Shown piece after piece: positions 9,638 through 22,941 of a stretch of 64,000 nt of DNA. The stretch comes from Cololabis saira. Lineage: Eukaryota; Chordata; Actinopteri; Beloniformes; Belonidae. The position numbers were made by a program, and so were the translations under genes. A model generated the notes under the pieces. It was not told where the DNA came from. It ran no database searches and saw nothing but the letters and a program-made list of their open reading frames with translations. The stretch's first letter is position 1, and every line of letters begins with the position of its first letter. The stretch is taken from NCBI RefSeq assembly GCF_033807715.1, contig NC_084601.1:20602129-20666128 (forward strand), given 5' to 3'.

Positions 9638-11511
9638 AATTAAAGCTGCAAGCAGCGATGATCGGGCCCTCGCACTCATGGCCACCGCCCCCATAAGCAT
9701 ATCAGAAATGACACCACCCACGACTTCCTATGTCAAACCATTCAAAAGTTATAGCAGAAAAAAGGGACAACCAATCAGAAGAAGGGGCGGGGCTAATTCA
9801 GGCCAATGAAGGTGAAGGACTCCATACAGAATCTGATGACACCACCCACGACTCTCTATGTAAAACCATTCAAAAGTTATAGCAGAAAAAAGGGACAACC
9901 AATCAGAAGAAGGGGCGGGGCTAATTAAGGCCAACGAAGCTTAAGAACTCATTACAGAGTCCCATGACACCACCCACGACTTCCTATGTCAAACCATTAA
10001 AAAGTTATAGCAGAAAAAAGGGACAACCAATCAGAAGAAGGGGCGGGGCTAATTCAGGCCAATGAAGGTCAAGGACTCCATAAAGAATCTGACGACACCA
10101 CCCAGGACTCTCTATGTCAAACCATTCCAAAGTTATATCAGAAAATCGGGACAACCAATCAGAAGAAGGGGCGGGGCTAATTAAGGCCAACGAAGCTTAA
10201 GGACTCATTACAGAGTCCCATGACACCACCCACAACTCTCTATGTCAAACCATTCAAAAGTTATGGCAGAGAAAAGTATTCTAGGGGGCGCTGTTGAGCC
10301 GTTAGGCCACGCCCATTAATGCAAACCATGAAATATCAAATTTATCGCCAGGCCTGGCTTGCATGCAAAATTTGGTGACTTTTGGAGAACTATCAAATAT
10401 GGACCAATCAGATTTCAAAATGGCCGACTTCCTGTTCGGTTTGGGCCATGGCTCCAAGAGACTTTTCTTTAGGTTGTGCCATCATACAGGTGTGTAGCGA
10501 TTTTCGTGCATGTACGTCAAACAGTATTGTGGGGCTTGAGGTACAAAGTTTTCCGGGGGGCGCTGTTGAGCCATTTTGCCACGCCCATTAATGCAAACCA
10601 TGAAATATCAAATTTATCGCCAGGCCTGGCTTGCGTGCCAAATTTGGTGCCTTTTGGGGAACTGTCAAATATGGACCAATCAGATGAAGGGGGGGTGCTC
10701 TTGTTGGCGTCTAGCGTCGCCACGGTAACACTTTTGAAAGAGAAAAGTAATGCGGGTAGTCGCAGGATGGAGACGCACATTTTGATGTATAACACATCTG
10801 GGTGCACGTTACGGTTCGGGCCGTATTAATTCTCGAAGGAATGGCATATATTGCTCCAAAATTACGCGATTAATTCAGAATGTTCAAAATGGCCGACTTC
10901 CAGTTCGGTTTCGGCCATGGCGCCAAGAGACTTTTCTTTAAGTTGCGACATGATACAGGTGTGTACCGATTTTCGTTCATGTACGTCACACCGTATTCTG
11001 GGGCTTGAGGCGCAAAGTTTTTTCGGTCTGAACCAACCAGATGAAGGGTGGGCGCGCTTTTTGGCGTCTAGCGTCGCCACGGTAACGCTTTAGAAAGAGA
11101 AAAGTAATGCGTGTTGTCGCAGGATGGAGACGCACATTTTAATGTATAACACACCTCGGTGCACGTTACGGTTCGGGCCGTATTAACTGCCGAAGGAATG
11201 GCATAAATTGCGCCAAAGTGACACGATTAATTCAAAATGGCTGACTTCCTGTTTGGTTTCGGCCATGTCGCCAAGAGACTTTTCTTTAAGTTGTGTACTG
11301 ATACAGGCGTGTAGCGATTTTCGTGCATGTACGTCAAACCGTATTGTGGGGCTTGAGTCACAAAGTTTTCCGGGGGCGCTGTTGAGCCATTTTGCCACGC
11401 CCATTAATGTAAACCATTAAATATAAAAATTTTCGCCAGGCCTGACTTGCATGCAAAATTTGGTGACTTTTTGGGCACGTTTAGGGGGGCAAAAAGGCCC
11501 TCCTTTCGTCA

Positions 11512-11518
<7 letters not shown>
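9638..11518 (+). repeat. X-box repeat family, block E
   Basis: Begins with the 5' terminus AAAGCTGCAAGCAGCGATGA, then at least four CCAAT/GC modules (about 9710-10260), a CTCF-core-like CTAGGGGGCGCTG at 10281-10293, X-boxes at 10716-10729 and 11083-11096, and YY1/ETS-like AAAATGGCCGACTTCC at about 10416 and 10886. Ends in the 3' segment with the CTTTCGTCAGAAGAAA boundary. Confidence 0.8.
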
Positions 11519-11544
<26 letters not shown>

Positions 11545-11697
11545 TTCCTACAGATACAATAGGGCCTTCGCACTGAAGGTGCTCGGGCCCTAAAAATTCC
11601 TACAGATACAATAGGGCCTTCGCACTGAAGGTGCTCGGGCCCTAATAATTCCTACAGATACAATAGGGCCTTCGCACTGAAGGTGCTCGGGCCCTAA
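11519..11697 (+). repeat. Purine tract and three tandem 3' termini
   Basis: GAAAAA repeats are followed by three copies of the family's 3' hairpin unit ending GGGCCCTAA at about 11590, 11642 and 11694. It closes the main cluster. Confidence 0.85.
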
Positions 11698-14600
11698 TTA
11701 CATTAAGGCAGGTGGAGTATGCCCACCATCGTTGCTTTATTAAGACATGTAAACTCCTTAATTGAAATATGACATCTGCTGGAGTTTTCACAGCATTTTG
11801 CATCTGTGAAGTTCATGAAGACAACTGTTTCCCACCAGTCTTAACTTCTTATCCTCATCCAGTACTACAAAGATCTTTGCAGCGGTGTAGAAAAGTTGCA
11901 GAATGACAGTGCTGCCACCTGATACTGTAAAAGCTGGCATCTATTACCAAGTAGAACATTGACCACAAGGAGCTGTAGGTGACTTGAAGTTTTTAAACAT
12001 ACTCTAAAGCAAAACACTCAGGTATAAGGTATTATTACACCGGTAAACTCATTTTTTTCTATTTAGCTTTCTGGAGGGAATGGCAAACATGGTGTAGTGA
12101 CCAGGGTTGCCAGATCTCAAGAAAAATAACAAGGTTCATTTGCTTTATTTTTGCAACTGCTAATGAACGATGGCAAGCAACACGAAGGCCTTCAACTCGA
12201 ATAGACTATTCACAACACAAAACTGAATTCAACTCATTGGCCATTAAGTTAGGGAATTCATTTCTAAAATTGAAAGCTGAAAGTCTCTATGGAATAGCTC
12301 AGGGCGTCAGATCAGGGAGGAGAGAGCGAGTGTGTTTGTGTGTTTGTGCACATGTGCTCTGGCAGGAGAGAGCCAAAAGAATATTTTGCACACAGCAGAG
12401 ATAGTATTCAATGTCACATTTCATTCAAAAGCAGGATTTGTGGTGTGTACAGTGTGGGTACAGTGAATGAAGTACAAAGGAGAGAGAGATTCAAACGCTG
12501 CTGCGTAATGAGCCTCCGTGCCCTGTTTGTATGTGCTTCCCGTTTACTGGCCACATTTCAAGCGCGGTCATGGACTTAGATAATAGCTGGGGGGAAAGAT
12601 ATGATCAAACCTAAAACAAGCTACAGCAATAACCTGCAACCCACGACTTCTGATATTTTAAAGCGACTTCACAAAATAACAAGTCTATGTAAGATGCCTT
12701 TGGACGTTTCACCTGTTCCTCTCAAATGACAATCCTAACTCCCACCAGCTTCCACCTGCAGGCTCCAATTAGAAGGGGGGAAGGGGCGTTAGTTTGACAA
12801 GCCTGTATTTCCATGTAAGACTGATAAACCGAGTTGAAAGGAGTCTGGACACCAAAGCCAGGTATGTTTTACAATTAAAGTGTTTTGAAATAATAATGAA
12901 GTGAACATTTTTCAGGCAAATTTTGTAAATGCTTCAATCAGATTATTTTCTTTATTGGATTAAGTTCAATAATCAGATTGATGTTGTCCATGTAGTAAAA
13001 CTGTAACTACACCAAATGTTTTTCTAAGTTAGCAGCAGTAGGCCTACCTACTTTGTTTTTTTTTTTTTGTTTGTTGGTTTTTTTTTTATTTGTCTAATAT
13101 AACGAAGAAGAACTAGCTGACCTGGTTACTTATCATTTTCTGTGACATAGACCAAACATATTCAGCATGTTAACAAGAGGGATATTTATATATCGCTGTA
13201 CTTTCACACACTGAGCTTCCTGCCATCAAAACAAGCTTTATAGCCTCTTTAATCTGTTCAGATGAAGCAGAAACATTCACTATTTACCTTCTCTGCTCCT
13301 CATATATTTCCTTAAGAATCACAAGGACAAGGTGGTGCATTTTCATTATCTGGTGTGGAATAAATAAACTAGTTTCTGTGGTGTCTTCGGGTGGTGGTTT
13401 AGGCTGCACAATGCATTAACTAGATCATTTGTGTGAGAAAATCAGCAGTGTTTAACTGTATTAGGTTATTTTCTCTTTTCTTAATTTTTTTTAAGGTCAA
13501 CAACTATTCTTCAGACATTTATATAGAAAAACTATTATTTGACACTTCTCTACTGCACACAACATGATTTTACTTGACAGGAGCTTGAAAATGACGTTTT
13601 TTTCCCTCCAGCGGGACTAATTGGATCTTTCTTTGTTTTATAACCAAGAAATGGTTCTCTCCTGCCATAATGTCAGAGTCATCAGTCTCTCCGAAAGAGT
13701 AGCCGGATTCTAATGTCTGGAAACAGGCAAATAAATGTCAAGTTGATACATCCCATCAGGAAATCAGGGCTTTTTAAAGTTGGGGCCTTCTTTTCTTTTT
13801 TTCTTTTTTTTTTCATAGATGCCACAAGCAGAGTGTCTGTTTGGAGTTAGTGGTTTCTGTCTTCGAACCCCAGTGGGACAGCTGATTACAACGCGGGAAA
13901 TGGAGCCAATCCACACTGAATGCCACAACTGGATATCCAGGATGCACAATGCTTATCTTGTAGCCACGTGGACCTGTTCAGAAGCAGGCAAGTCTGACAG
14001 AGATGAAAAGAAAAAAGGGATATAAAGAAGCTTGATGGAAGGACAGAAAAGATAAGTGAGTGAGTCACTGTGCATGCATGCACATGTCTGTATTGTCTGA
14101 GAGTGTGTGAGTGCGTCCTGCCTGCTTCCATCTCCCAGATCTCTGCGCACCTCTAATTCATAGTGACCTCTCCACTGTTGGGGCGCAGATGAGCTGGCTC
14201 CGGCGGCTCACTGATTGAATGGAGTCCGCAGACGCTGCCTCCCTGTTTTCTGCACAATTCCCTGGCTGTCTCCCCTCATCCTCATCCCAGTGTATTGTTA
14301 CAGCAGAGGTGCCCTGGTGCCTCACATGCTTCTGCGTGCACACACAATCACACTCCAAGCCCAGGGCAAAGAGAGAGGGGTCTTTCTTTATTGCTCTGAT
14401 CAAAACATTCATCCACTCTATCCATCCTCTCTCATTCCCTCTGTTACACTCCCCTTATTAAATCATTCCCGGTGTATTTCAGCTGGATTTACCCTCAAGT
14501 ATTACGTTGTCCCCAATCAATGTATGAAGCACGTCTGAACCAACGGATTCTCAATTTCATGAAAATGTACCTTTATATAAATGACATTTTTCCACCTATA

Positions 14601-15857
14601 TTTCCACCAATCATTTGGAAAAAAACGGTCATCCTTTTGTATCAACAAACTGACCTTGGGTCAGTTGAGACAGTCATATCTGGGCTCTCTACATACAGAA
14701 GGCTAGTTTGGGATGATGCAATGAAAAAGAAAGGTTGAAAGCAGGGCTCAATGAAATATTTTGCTTTATTTTTACTTAAATGGGGCAACAACAACAACAA
14801 AAAAGACCAAACTAGAATTATACTCCGACAGAAACGCTGCTCCAACTCCTCGTCAGCACTTCTGGATCTTTTTTTTTTTTTTTTTTTTGCAAAATGAAAG
14901 AATCTCAATTGTTAATGTCTCGGGGAAGAAAAAAAAGAAAACCAAGGGTGCAGAAGCGAGGTTGCTGAGAAGACATAAAACGGCTCTCTGGGTTTGAGCC
15001 TTTGCCTTTGAGGAAAACAGTAATCCAATTACCCAGTAGAGAACACATGCTACTTTAGGGTACTTCCTGCGTGTATGTCTGTGAACACGGGCACAAACAA
15101 ACACACATGAAGCGCAGCACTTCAAAGACACTTTACGTGAGATAATGATACTTGCTGCCTGTGCTGTTTTTATATGCATTCATTATCAGTGCTCAGACAT
15201 AGAAATACAGAAGTCAAATGTTTGATCCTTGATCCTCATGGTTGATGTTAAATCAGCCAATGAGTTATTTTATCGAGGGTCATTCTTCTTTCTCAAGAAG
15301 CTAAAAAAACCAACATCTTTTCAAAGACTGGAACAAAGAAAATCATTCACTTATTGCAATATTTCTTGTTGAAGAATCCAAGTATAAAAACTATATATTT
15401 TTTTCCTTTTTTTTAAGAATTTAAACTTTAAAAGAGGCATCATAATTTGATGGACGGAGACTGAGTGAACGAGAGGACAAGACCCCACAAGGGATGTGGA
15501 TCTCACACTGGTGATGGCAAATTTGAGAAGATTGCGTTTGAAACCTCTATTTTTCTGGTGATGGCAAAGTTGATTGAGATGTCTGAGACTTCCGGGCTTC
15601 TCAGCCATCTCATCCAGATAAGGAGAACCTAGATAAGGAGGAGGCGAGGAGAAAAAGGGATAGAAGACTGTCTGAAAAGTAGAGTGAGAGTTATTTGACT
15701 TAGGGGTTGATGAGCTCAAAAAAGGGCGAAAAGATTGTTGGATGAGAGCACTGATGTAGAAATTGAGTAAGGAAACATTTCAACAGCATGATGAGGAGAA
15801 CGGTGCAGCAGGAAGAGGTCAATATGCTTTTTCGTCAAACTGCTGATTTGGCCTCTC
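11698..15857. other. Gene-free stretch
   Basis: About 4.2 kb of mostly AT-rich sequence with poly-T runs (for example 14868-14888). No ORF resembles a known protein, and no RNA gene or recognisable repeat boundary was found. It could be intronic or intergenic. Confidence 0.6.
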
Positions 15858-15867
15858 TAAAGATAGA

Positions 15868-16166
15868 TCCATCCATCCATCCAAGGGTTCACCCTGGACA
15901 GGTCACCAGTCCATCACAGGGCCACATACAGACAAACAACCAGACACACTCACACATTGCTATGGGCAATTTAGAATCATCAATTAACCTACTGCGCATG
16001 TTTTTGGACTGTGGGAGGAAGCCGGAGTACCCGGAGGGAACCCACGCAAGCACGGGGAGAACATGCAAACTCCACACAGAAAGACCCTGCTGGGCCAGGG
16101 AGTCGATCCGGGGACCTTCTTGCTGTGAGGCAACAGTGCTAACCACTAAGCCACCGTGCTGCCCCG
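15868..16166 (-). mobile_element. tRNA-derived SINE (V-SINE/Mermaid-like)
   Basis: On the minus strand it starts with a tRNA-like head: box A TGGCTTAGTGGTTAGCACTG and box B GGATCGACTCC. The body word ACATGCGCAGTAGGTTAATT belongs to a very common fish SINE, and it ends in a (GGAT)n tail at 15868-15885. The 8-bp repeat TAAAGATA at 15858-15865 and 16167-16174 is a likely target duplication. About 300 bp, near full length. The exact subfamily name is uncertain. Confidence 0.85.
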
Positions 16167-16459
16167 TAAAGATAACAGTTACTCAAAATTTGAGAACTAC
16201 ATTTGATTTGATATCACCCAACCTTTTCAAAAGGATAATGACAGAAAGGAGAGATAAACATGTATCTTAAACAGCAGATGACTGTGTGATTTTCAAATAA
16301 TTTGGAAAATTAAAGGTGAATTTGTAATCTCAAAAATCCATAAAAATCCATCCAGTATTTTTGCTTTATTTACTCAGGTGAGCCTTTTTATTAATGATAT
16401 TATGCTTTGATTGTGATTACTTTATTTGGACTTCCAGCTCGCTTCACCGTACTGCCTCC

Positions 16460-17340
16460 TCCAGCCACGACTCTCTATATCAAATCATTCAAAGGTTATG
16501 GCAGAAAGTAGGAACTATCAGATATCGACCAATCAGATGAAGGGGCAGGGCTAATTTGCACCAATTATGTTCAAGAACTCAAAACCGAGTCAGATGACAC
16601 CACCCACGAGTCTTTATGTCAAACCATTCAAAAGTTATTGCAGAAAATTGGATCTATGAAATATCGACCAATCAGAAAAAGGGGCGGGGCTAATTCATGC
16701 CAATGAAGGTCAAGTACTCAAAACCGAGTCAGATGACACCACCCACGACTCTCTATATCAAACCATTCAAATGTTATAGCAGAAGGTAGGAACTATCAAA
16801 TATGGACCAAGTGGGGGCGCGCTTTTTGGCATCTAGCGTCGCCACGGTAACGCTTTTGCCTGAGAAAAGTAATGCCCATCGTCGCAGGATCGAGACACAC
16901 ATTTTGATGTATAACACACCTGGGTGCAGGTTACGGTTCGGGCGAAGAAACGGCCGAAAAAATGGCATAAATTGCGCCAAAATTACACGATTAATTCAAA
17001 ATGGTTGACTTCCTGTTCAGCCAAGAGACTTTTGCGACATGATATGATTGCGACATGATACGTGTACCGATTTTCGTGCATGTACGTCAAACCGTATTGT
17101 GGGGCTTGAGGCACGAAGTTTTCTAGGGGGCGCTGTTGAGCCATTAGGCCACATTAATGCTAACCATTAAATAACACATTTTTCACCAGGCCTGGCTTGC
17201 ATGCAAAATTTGGTGACTTTTGGGCACGTTTAGGGGGACAAAAAGGCCCTAATTTCGTCGGAAGAAGGAAAAAAAAAAAAAAAATGGGAAAAATTCCTAC
17301 AGATACAATAGGACCTTCACACTGTCAGTGCTCGGGCCCT
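16460..17340 (+). repeat. X-box repeat family, copy F (5' truncated)
   Basis: Has CCAAT/GC modules (about 16460-16790), an X-box GTCGCCACGGTAAC at 16838-16851, CTCF-core-like CTAGGGGGCGCTG at 17123-17135 and the 3' hairpin terminus ending CTCGGGCCCT at 17340. The family's 5' terminus is missing, so the left boundary is approximate. Confidence 0.8.
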
Positions 17341-20300
17341 AATAAATAGGAAATACTTAATTCCCTAGAGGTGCTCTTTGGTGTGGCTTACGCTAGGCGC
17401 TGACTCATGGATTTCCTGTGATATGGTAAAGTGGTAATGCTACATAGAGTGGATGTAGAGCGGATTGCTGTGTGATTCTCACCTGATCTTAAAATCATGT
17501 TAACCTTGTAATCTCATGAATCAAACCAAAGAGGCAGCACCCCGTTGGTACCAGAGGTCTCACTGAGCGGGGAGCGGGGGAGGGGGACCTGGCTACCAGA
17601 GTGATAGCACATATATTGAGCGTGTTTGGATTTTTTTGTTCTTTCATTTGCAAAGATTAATACCTTACAAAATGAAATAAATTTGATTAATAGTAATTAA
17701 CTACACTGACTCATAATCACTACATGTTTATAAAATATTATAAATTGCAATGATTTGACAGCACTATTCAATAATTCGATAATCCAGCCCAGATCAAATC
17801 CTGAAAAATGTATGTTGATTCAGTGGCCATCACAATAGTCTTTAAGCCCTCTATCAATCCTATAATCATTGCTACATGAGGAGTAATCATCTTTATTGAC
17901 TGTCAGTAATTTGAGGTCAACAGTATGTTGTGTAAGCGTGCTGCCAACTTGACCAGATGCTCTATAGGCTGGAGCACAGCTGCTCCCTGGGATTATCTCG
18001 CCGTCCACAAACACACTTCTTTATCAACGGTGGCTGCCACACATTCACACACACGCACGCACAGATCTAAAATAGGTGTCCATGGTGACTAATCTCATCA
18101 CATTGCACAGATATGTACATTGTAGACACAGCTGTCACACCTATATAAATTACTCACTTTCCCTGGGTCATAAGCATTTTGACTGCGATTCCCCCACATG
18201 CGGGAAAAAAGATTAATAAAAAGAAAGAAAAAACTAAACAAAATTAAAGATGGAGTTGACATGTCCTCCCCATGCTGGCATTCACCAGTTACTCTAGCCT
18301 TCAACGACAGTCAAACATGTACAGGAGTGAGTGAGTGTGTGGTTGCTTGTGTGGTGACCTGTCCAGGGTGTAACCCTGTCTCTAGTCTGAAGAGAGCTGG
18401 GATAGACTCCAGCAGAGACCCTGCACTGGATTAATTATGCATACATTTCCTAAGTGTGAGCCTGCTTTTCAGCTATATGTTTTTTTGTTTTTTTAAAGAC
18501 TAATAAACCCCACCATCTTACTAGATGTGACTAGATATAATAAAATATGATTTAAATCATGCCAGTTTCATAATATGATGCTTATTCTCCATTTATGAAT
18601 AGCTAGTTTGGTTAATTCAAGGGGTTTAAGAAATTGTTGGTAATAATGACAACTAAAACCAGAAAACATACAATACCTTTACAGGAATTGTGTTTTGCGT
18701 ATTTAAATTTTATTTTTACTATTGTGAATCAGCGATCCTGAAAGTCACCAAAATCCTACCATACCAACGTTGAAACGAGCAGTCAAATCATTTCCTGGTT
18801 ACTTTATCATTGTGACATATTGTAAAGTGGGACATGGTCCACGAAGTCGGGATTACAGCCGTCCTTATTGGGTATTAGACAATGAATGGGGTCATGGGAT
18901 CTGTCACAGATGGTGCAGCTAGGGGTATACAACACCTCCTCCTCCAGGCAAACCCTTGAACCCTGATCGTGCTCATCCTGTCCTGGCTCTAAACCCCCTG
19001 ATTTTGTTCTGAAATAAAATAATGGAAAGCCTAAAGGGATATTGATCCGAAGTCTCAATCACTTCATCATGCAGGAAACTAATAGAAACAATTGTTAGAA
19101 AGAGAGGTGCATGTCCTGAAAGGACATATTTGAGAGAGAAAAACACTTTTTTTTTGTATTATTCAACATTTGTCATTTGAGAGTGGTTTCCATCACAGTA
19201 TGTACCAATTTCAAGAAGCTTTCAAATTAAACATCCCTTTCTTGTAACAGTGGGTCTCAAGCTTTCAGCCCACAAAACCTCCAAAATAAATCTCCGCCTA
19301 CGTTTGCTTTAAACGTGTACTGTTTCAGGGGTTGTTATATGAAACTGTAAACTTTGATGCCAAATGACAAGTTTTATTTTCCCCTGACAGTCAGTTTCAC
19401 TTTTTAATTACAGGCAAAGGCCTAGAGGCAGCAAATATTCATTACTTGACAGCTAAAACTCTTATAACCATGATTAAAAACAGAGCAGTTTTGCACAATG
19501 GGGATATAGTTTTTCCTTGTTCAATAAATCATCTTGTGTTGGCAACGACAAAAATATAGCACTGTTTGCTCCTCTCCAGAAATGTTTTATTTGAAAGGAG
19601 TCACAAATCTAAACATGTTGGCAGCACAATGTAGATATCAACTTATAGTGCTCCTTTCCATTTAAATTAACTTGGCCGTTAATCATTCTGAAGACTGCTT
19701 CTGCAGTTTACAAGAGAAGCTCCAATGAATTCCTCACCGTCTTTAATCTCACAGAACACCTCGCTGTTTTGTCATGGAGACAAAAAACATTATAGCAGTC
19801 AGTCAGTGGCAAAACTTGACAAATTTAATATGCTCCACTTATAGCCAAATAATGGTAATGATGATAATTTCATGGAATACATCACACCTTTGTCAAGAGA
19901 CATGAAAAATTATTTGAACATTAAACTGTGGTGGCTTGAAACCTTTTCTGGATGTGCTGAGAGATTTAGCACCTTTTGTGACTGTTAAATACTGTAACTC
20001 TTCTCAAGTAACAACATCAGCACCTGGGATAACGCAATAAACACTGTTAACCTGGAAATTTCAACTGCAGTAATAATGACTCATGTGCTCTTTGCATTGA
20101 TGCTATTATTATATCATTAACTTAATCTCTTCTTGCAAATCACTTTGTGCTAAATTATGAATTGTATTGTTCTTATATTCATTAGCCTTGTGATGGATTG
20201 GCTAAATGGGATTATTATTTAAATATATTATAAGGGGTATAGCCTAGGTAATGGATGCATTGATTATTATCATTATTATCAGTTAGCAGTTCAATGTTGT

Positions 20301-21514
20301 TTTATATTTCCTCAAACAAACAAGAATAAGCTGCTTTGGCAATCTTTATGCTCATACTAACTGAAGTAATGGTTCCTCCTCCATGCAACAACAAATTAAA
20401 AAGATAAACAAAAATCAGTTTCAGTTTTCTTGTTTTTATTTTTGTTTTTCTCAGTGGGGTTGTATTAGGTTCTTTAGGGTCACCAGCTTATTACCTGCAG
20501 TAGTCAGCATTAAAATAACTCTTGATTTGGGAATCTGGAAGGAAGTTGAAGGAGCCAGGTTATCAGCTTCTAAAAATGGCTACCATAGGTGGGCAAATTT
20601 TCCAATAAACCCCTTAAATTTTAAAGTGGTTTGAGCAAGTTCTGGATTAAACACATTTACAACACATCAGCTCGGCAGTTACATGGACTGGGTTTGCTTA
20701 ACATGGTTCGCATGGCGCCTCGTCCATGTAACGTGGTTCGTATTGAAACACTGTCACAAAATGAACCCTGTTATGCGGAACCAGTACAACCAATAACTGT
20801 TTGGTGCAAAAATAAAAAAATCCAATACATAAAGTTCCTTTGAACTGCACTGACATTTATGAAATTTGAGAGGTTTTGTTTGGTGAACATTAGCTCCTCT
20901 TTGGCCCTCATACGAAGTAGATAGGAGTTCAAGCCTGATTCTCAAAACTGAGAGTGCAGTGACCACTGTATACATCTGCCCCACTTTAAAAATAAAAAGA
21001 GAGAACAATAACATTAACTATTCCTTTAAAGTCACTATATGTAGCAATATCGCTATTGACCAAATGAGGCCAGCCTACCACGAAGTTCACGTAAGTCTGA
21101 AATGCTAAAACTATTAAGTTTCCAGATGTATAAAACATGTTCATGGTACAAGCACACTCCTTAAAACATATTTTTTCCGACAAACAAAATGTATATAACA
21201 AACACAAAAACCACACACAGAGGATGGTGTGTGTGTGCTCATGGATAAACTTTCTCTTGATTCTGTTGAGATTTATTGGGTTTACAATTTTATTATTATT
21301 TTCGTCATTTCTTACTTTCTGTTTGCAATCAGTAAAATGTATCTTTCTCTCTTCAGATATAGGATATACAGCGTAATATATAGAATGCTGACCCGTGACA
21401 ACATATCACGATAATGAAATATAGCAATAATATAAGTTATTCACATAATAAAACCCCGAACCAACCTTGAGATCATCTCAGTGGTTCTAGTGTTAAGATG
21501 CAATGAAGCACATG
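17341..21514. other. Gene-free stretch with one SINE fragment
   Basis: No coding sequence or RNA gene recognised apart from the SINE 3' fragment at 18340-18436. AT-rich, with small CA-rich patches near 18045-18060. Confidence 0.6.
18340..18436 (+). mobile_element. 5'-truncated SINE 3' end
   Basis: GGTGACCTGTCCAGGGTG, AGCTGGGATAGACTCCAGC and GACCCTGCACTGGATTAA match, in order, the 3' half of the SINE family at 15868-16166 and 39357-39686, here in plus orientation and without the tRNA-like head. Confidence 0.7.
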
Positions 21515-21779
21515 GTTAATTCTAGGGATGCCCCGATACCATTTTTTTCACACCGAGTATGAGTACTTGTATTTTAATTTGTGTACTCGCCGATACCGAG
21601 TACCGATCCGATACTTCTACCACAAAACAACTACGCTAAAAATGCAATGAAAAATGCAATGAATTGGAAGACAGGTTTTATTTGGAAGAGAAATTCAATT
21701 TTAAACAAAACTCAGCCAGCTGGGCTTTCCTCCACGCTGTCTCGTCGCAGGTACATCAACTGCAACTGTGCGGTGCTTC

Positions 21780-22409
21780 TAGGGTTGCCACCTTTCAGAA
21801 ATAGAAATAAGGGACGCCCTGATTTCAGCAGCGCAGGAGCCAAAAAAAAATCAAATGTTTATTGATTTCATAAAATATTCTCTAATTTATTTTTTATTTG
21901 GGGTTTTTATAAACTGTGAGCCATAATCATCAAAATGATAACAAATAAAGGCTTGAAATATTTCACTTTGAATGTAGTGGGGAAATAATATATTTGTTTC
22001 ACCTTTAGTTAAATTTACTACGAATTACGTTTTGCAATATATTCAAATTTTCCGACCTTCACCTGTATATTATGACATCAATAAATAAGAGCATAATATA
22101 TGTCCGTATTGGTTCAATACGGAACACAAATTTTAATTCCCAATTCCCAACCCCTACCTGGAGGTGAAGCCCGAGTCCTCCCCGCTGTCTGGCACACACA
22201 TAGAAAGATCTGGGCACAGTTGTCCCGCCACAAATATTTTGCTGGCCTTAATGTTAAATTTAGTGTTGATGTGTGTGTGACAGACGTGTGTATGGGGCGT
22301 TAATGAAAATACGGGACAAATCGAGTCCCGTATTAGTTCAATAAGGGACGCAACATTTTTTCTCAAATAAAGGACAATTCCGTATTTTACGGGACGGGTG
22401 GCAACCCTA
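21780..22409. mobile_element. Nested hAT-like element, 630 bp
   Basis: Perfect 13-bp terminal inverted repeats TAGGGTTGCCACC and GGTGGCAACCCTA. An 8-bp target duplication with one mismatch (GGTGCTTC 21772-21779, AGTGCTTC 22410-22417). Inside the larger hAT, so it is the younger insertion. No transposase seen. Confidence 0.9.
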
Positions 22410-22452
22410 AGTGCTTCACTTGAAGCCGTCCGTGTGAAACAACATAAACAAT

Positions 22453-22572
22453 CAAATAGAATTTAAAAAACAGGCTAAATGAAATGAGGTTACACACTCG
22501 TACAGTAGGTGGCGGTATGCACCTTAAAGTTGGTTGCGATCCGCCAATAAAACAGAGAAGAAGAAGAAGAAG
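22453..22572 (+). mobile_element. Retroposed fragment with (AGA)n tail, nested in hAT
   Basis: Ends in TCCGCCAATAAAACAG plus (AAG)n, preceded by CAGTAGGTGGCGGTATGCAC, a common fish retroposon 3' end. A perfect 12-bp target duplication AACATAAACAAT lies at 22441-22452 and 22573-22584. About 120 bp, so 5' truncated or a short SINE. Confidence 0.8.
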
Positions 22573-22898
22573 AACATAAACAATACCTTTCTTACAGGCC
22601 GGTTAGCCGGCATGGTGCGTGGTGGTGGGAGGAGAGTGGTGCCTGTGAGTGAGACTGGCAGTGCTGTTTCAGGCAAAATAGTGACAATTAATGCAAGCAG
22701 TGTGGACATATTTCAAAATAACGGACGACGAGAGAAGCAAGACAGACTGCTGTCAGTGCGGCTAACGCAGCTAACGGGATTGTTTATGTTGTACTGTGAG
22801 TTACGTGGAGTGTTTAATAAAGTTCCCTGTGAGTAAGGTTTGTCCAGTTTGTATAATTAAGGAAGATAGAATTTATTGAAACATGGAACAGCTGGCTA

Positions 22899-22941
22899 CA
22901 GCCTGGCTGAGCAGCAGCTCTGTGGCTGCTCAGCCAGGCTG
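22899..22941. repeat. Perfect 17-bp inverted repeat (hairpin)
   Basis: Left arm CAGCCTGGCTGAGCAGC (22899-22915) is exactly complementary to 22925-22941 with a 9-nt loop. Lies inside the 21523-23090 hAT element. Confidence 0.85.

Noticed and set aside
16098..16153. tRNA-like boxes considered as a functional tRNA gene (also in the other SINEs)
   Set aside because: They form the heads of SINEs with retroposon tails and target duplications, and lack a proper acceptor stem.
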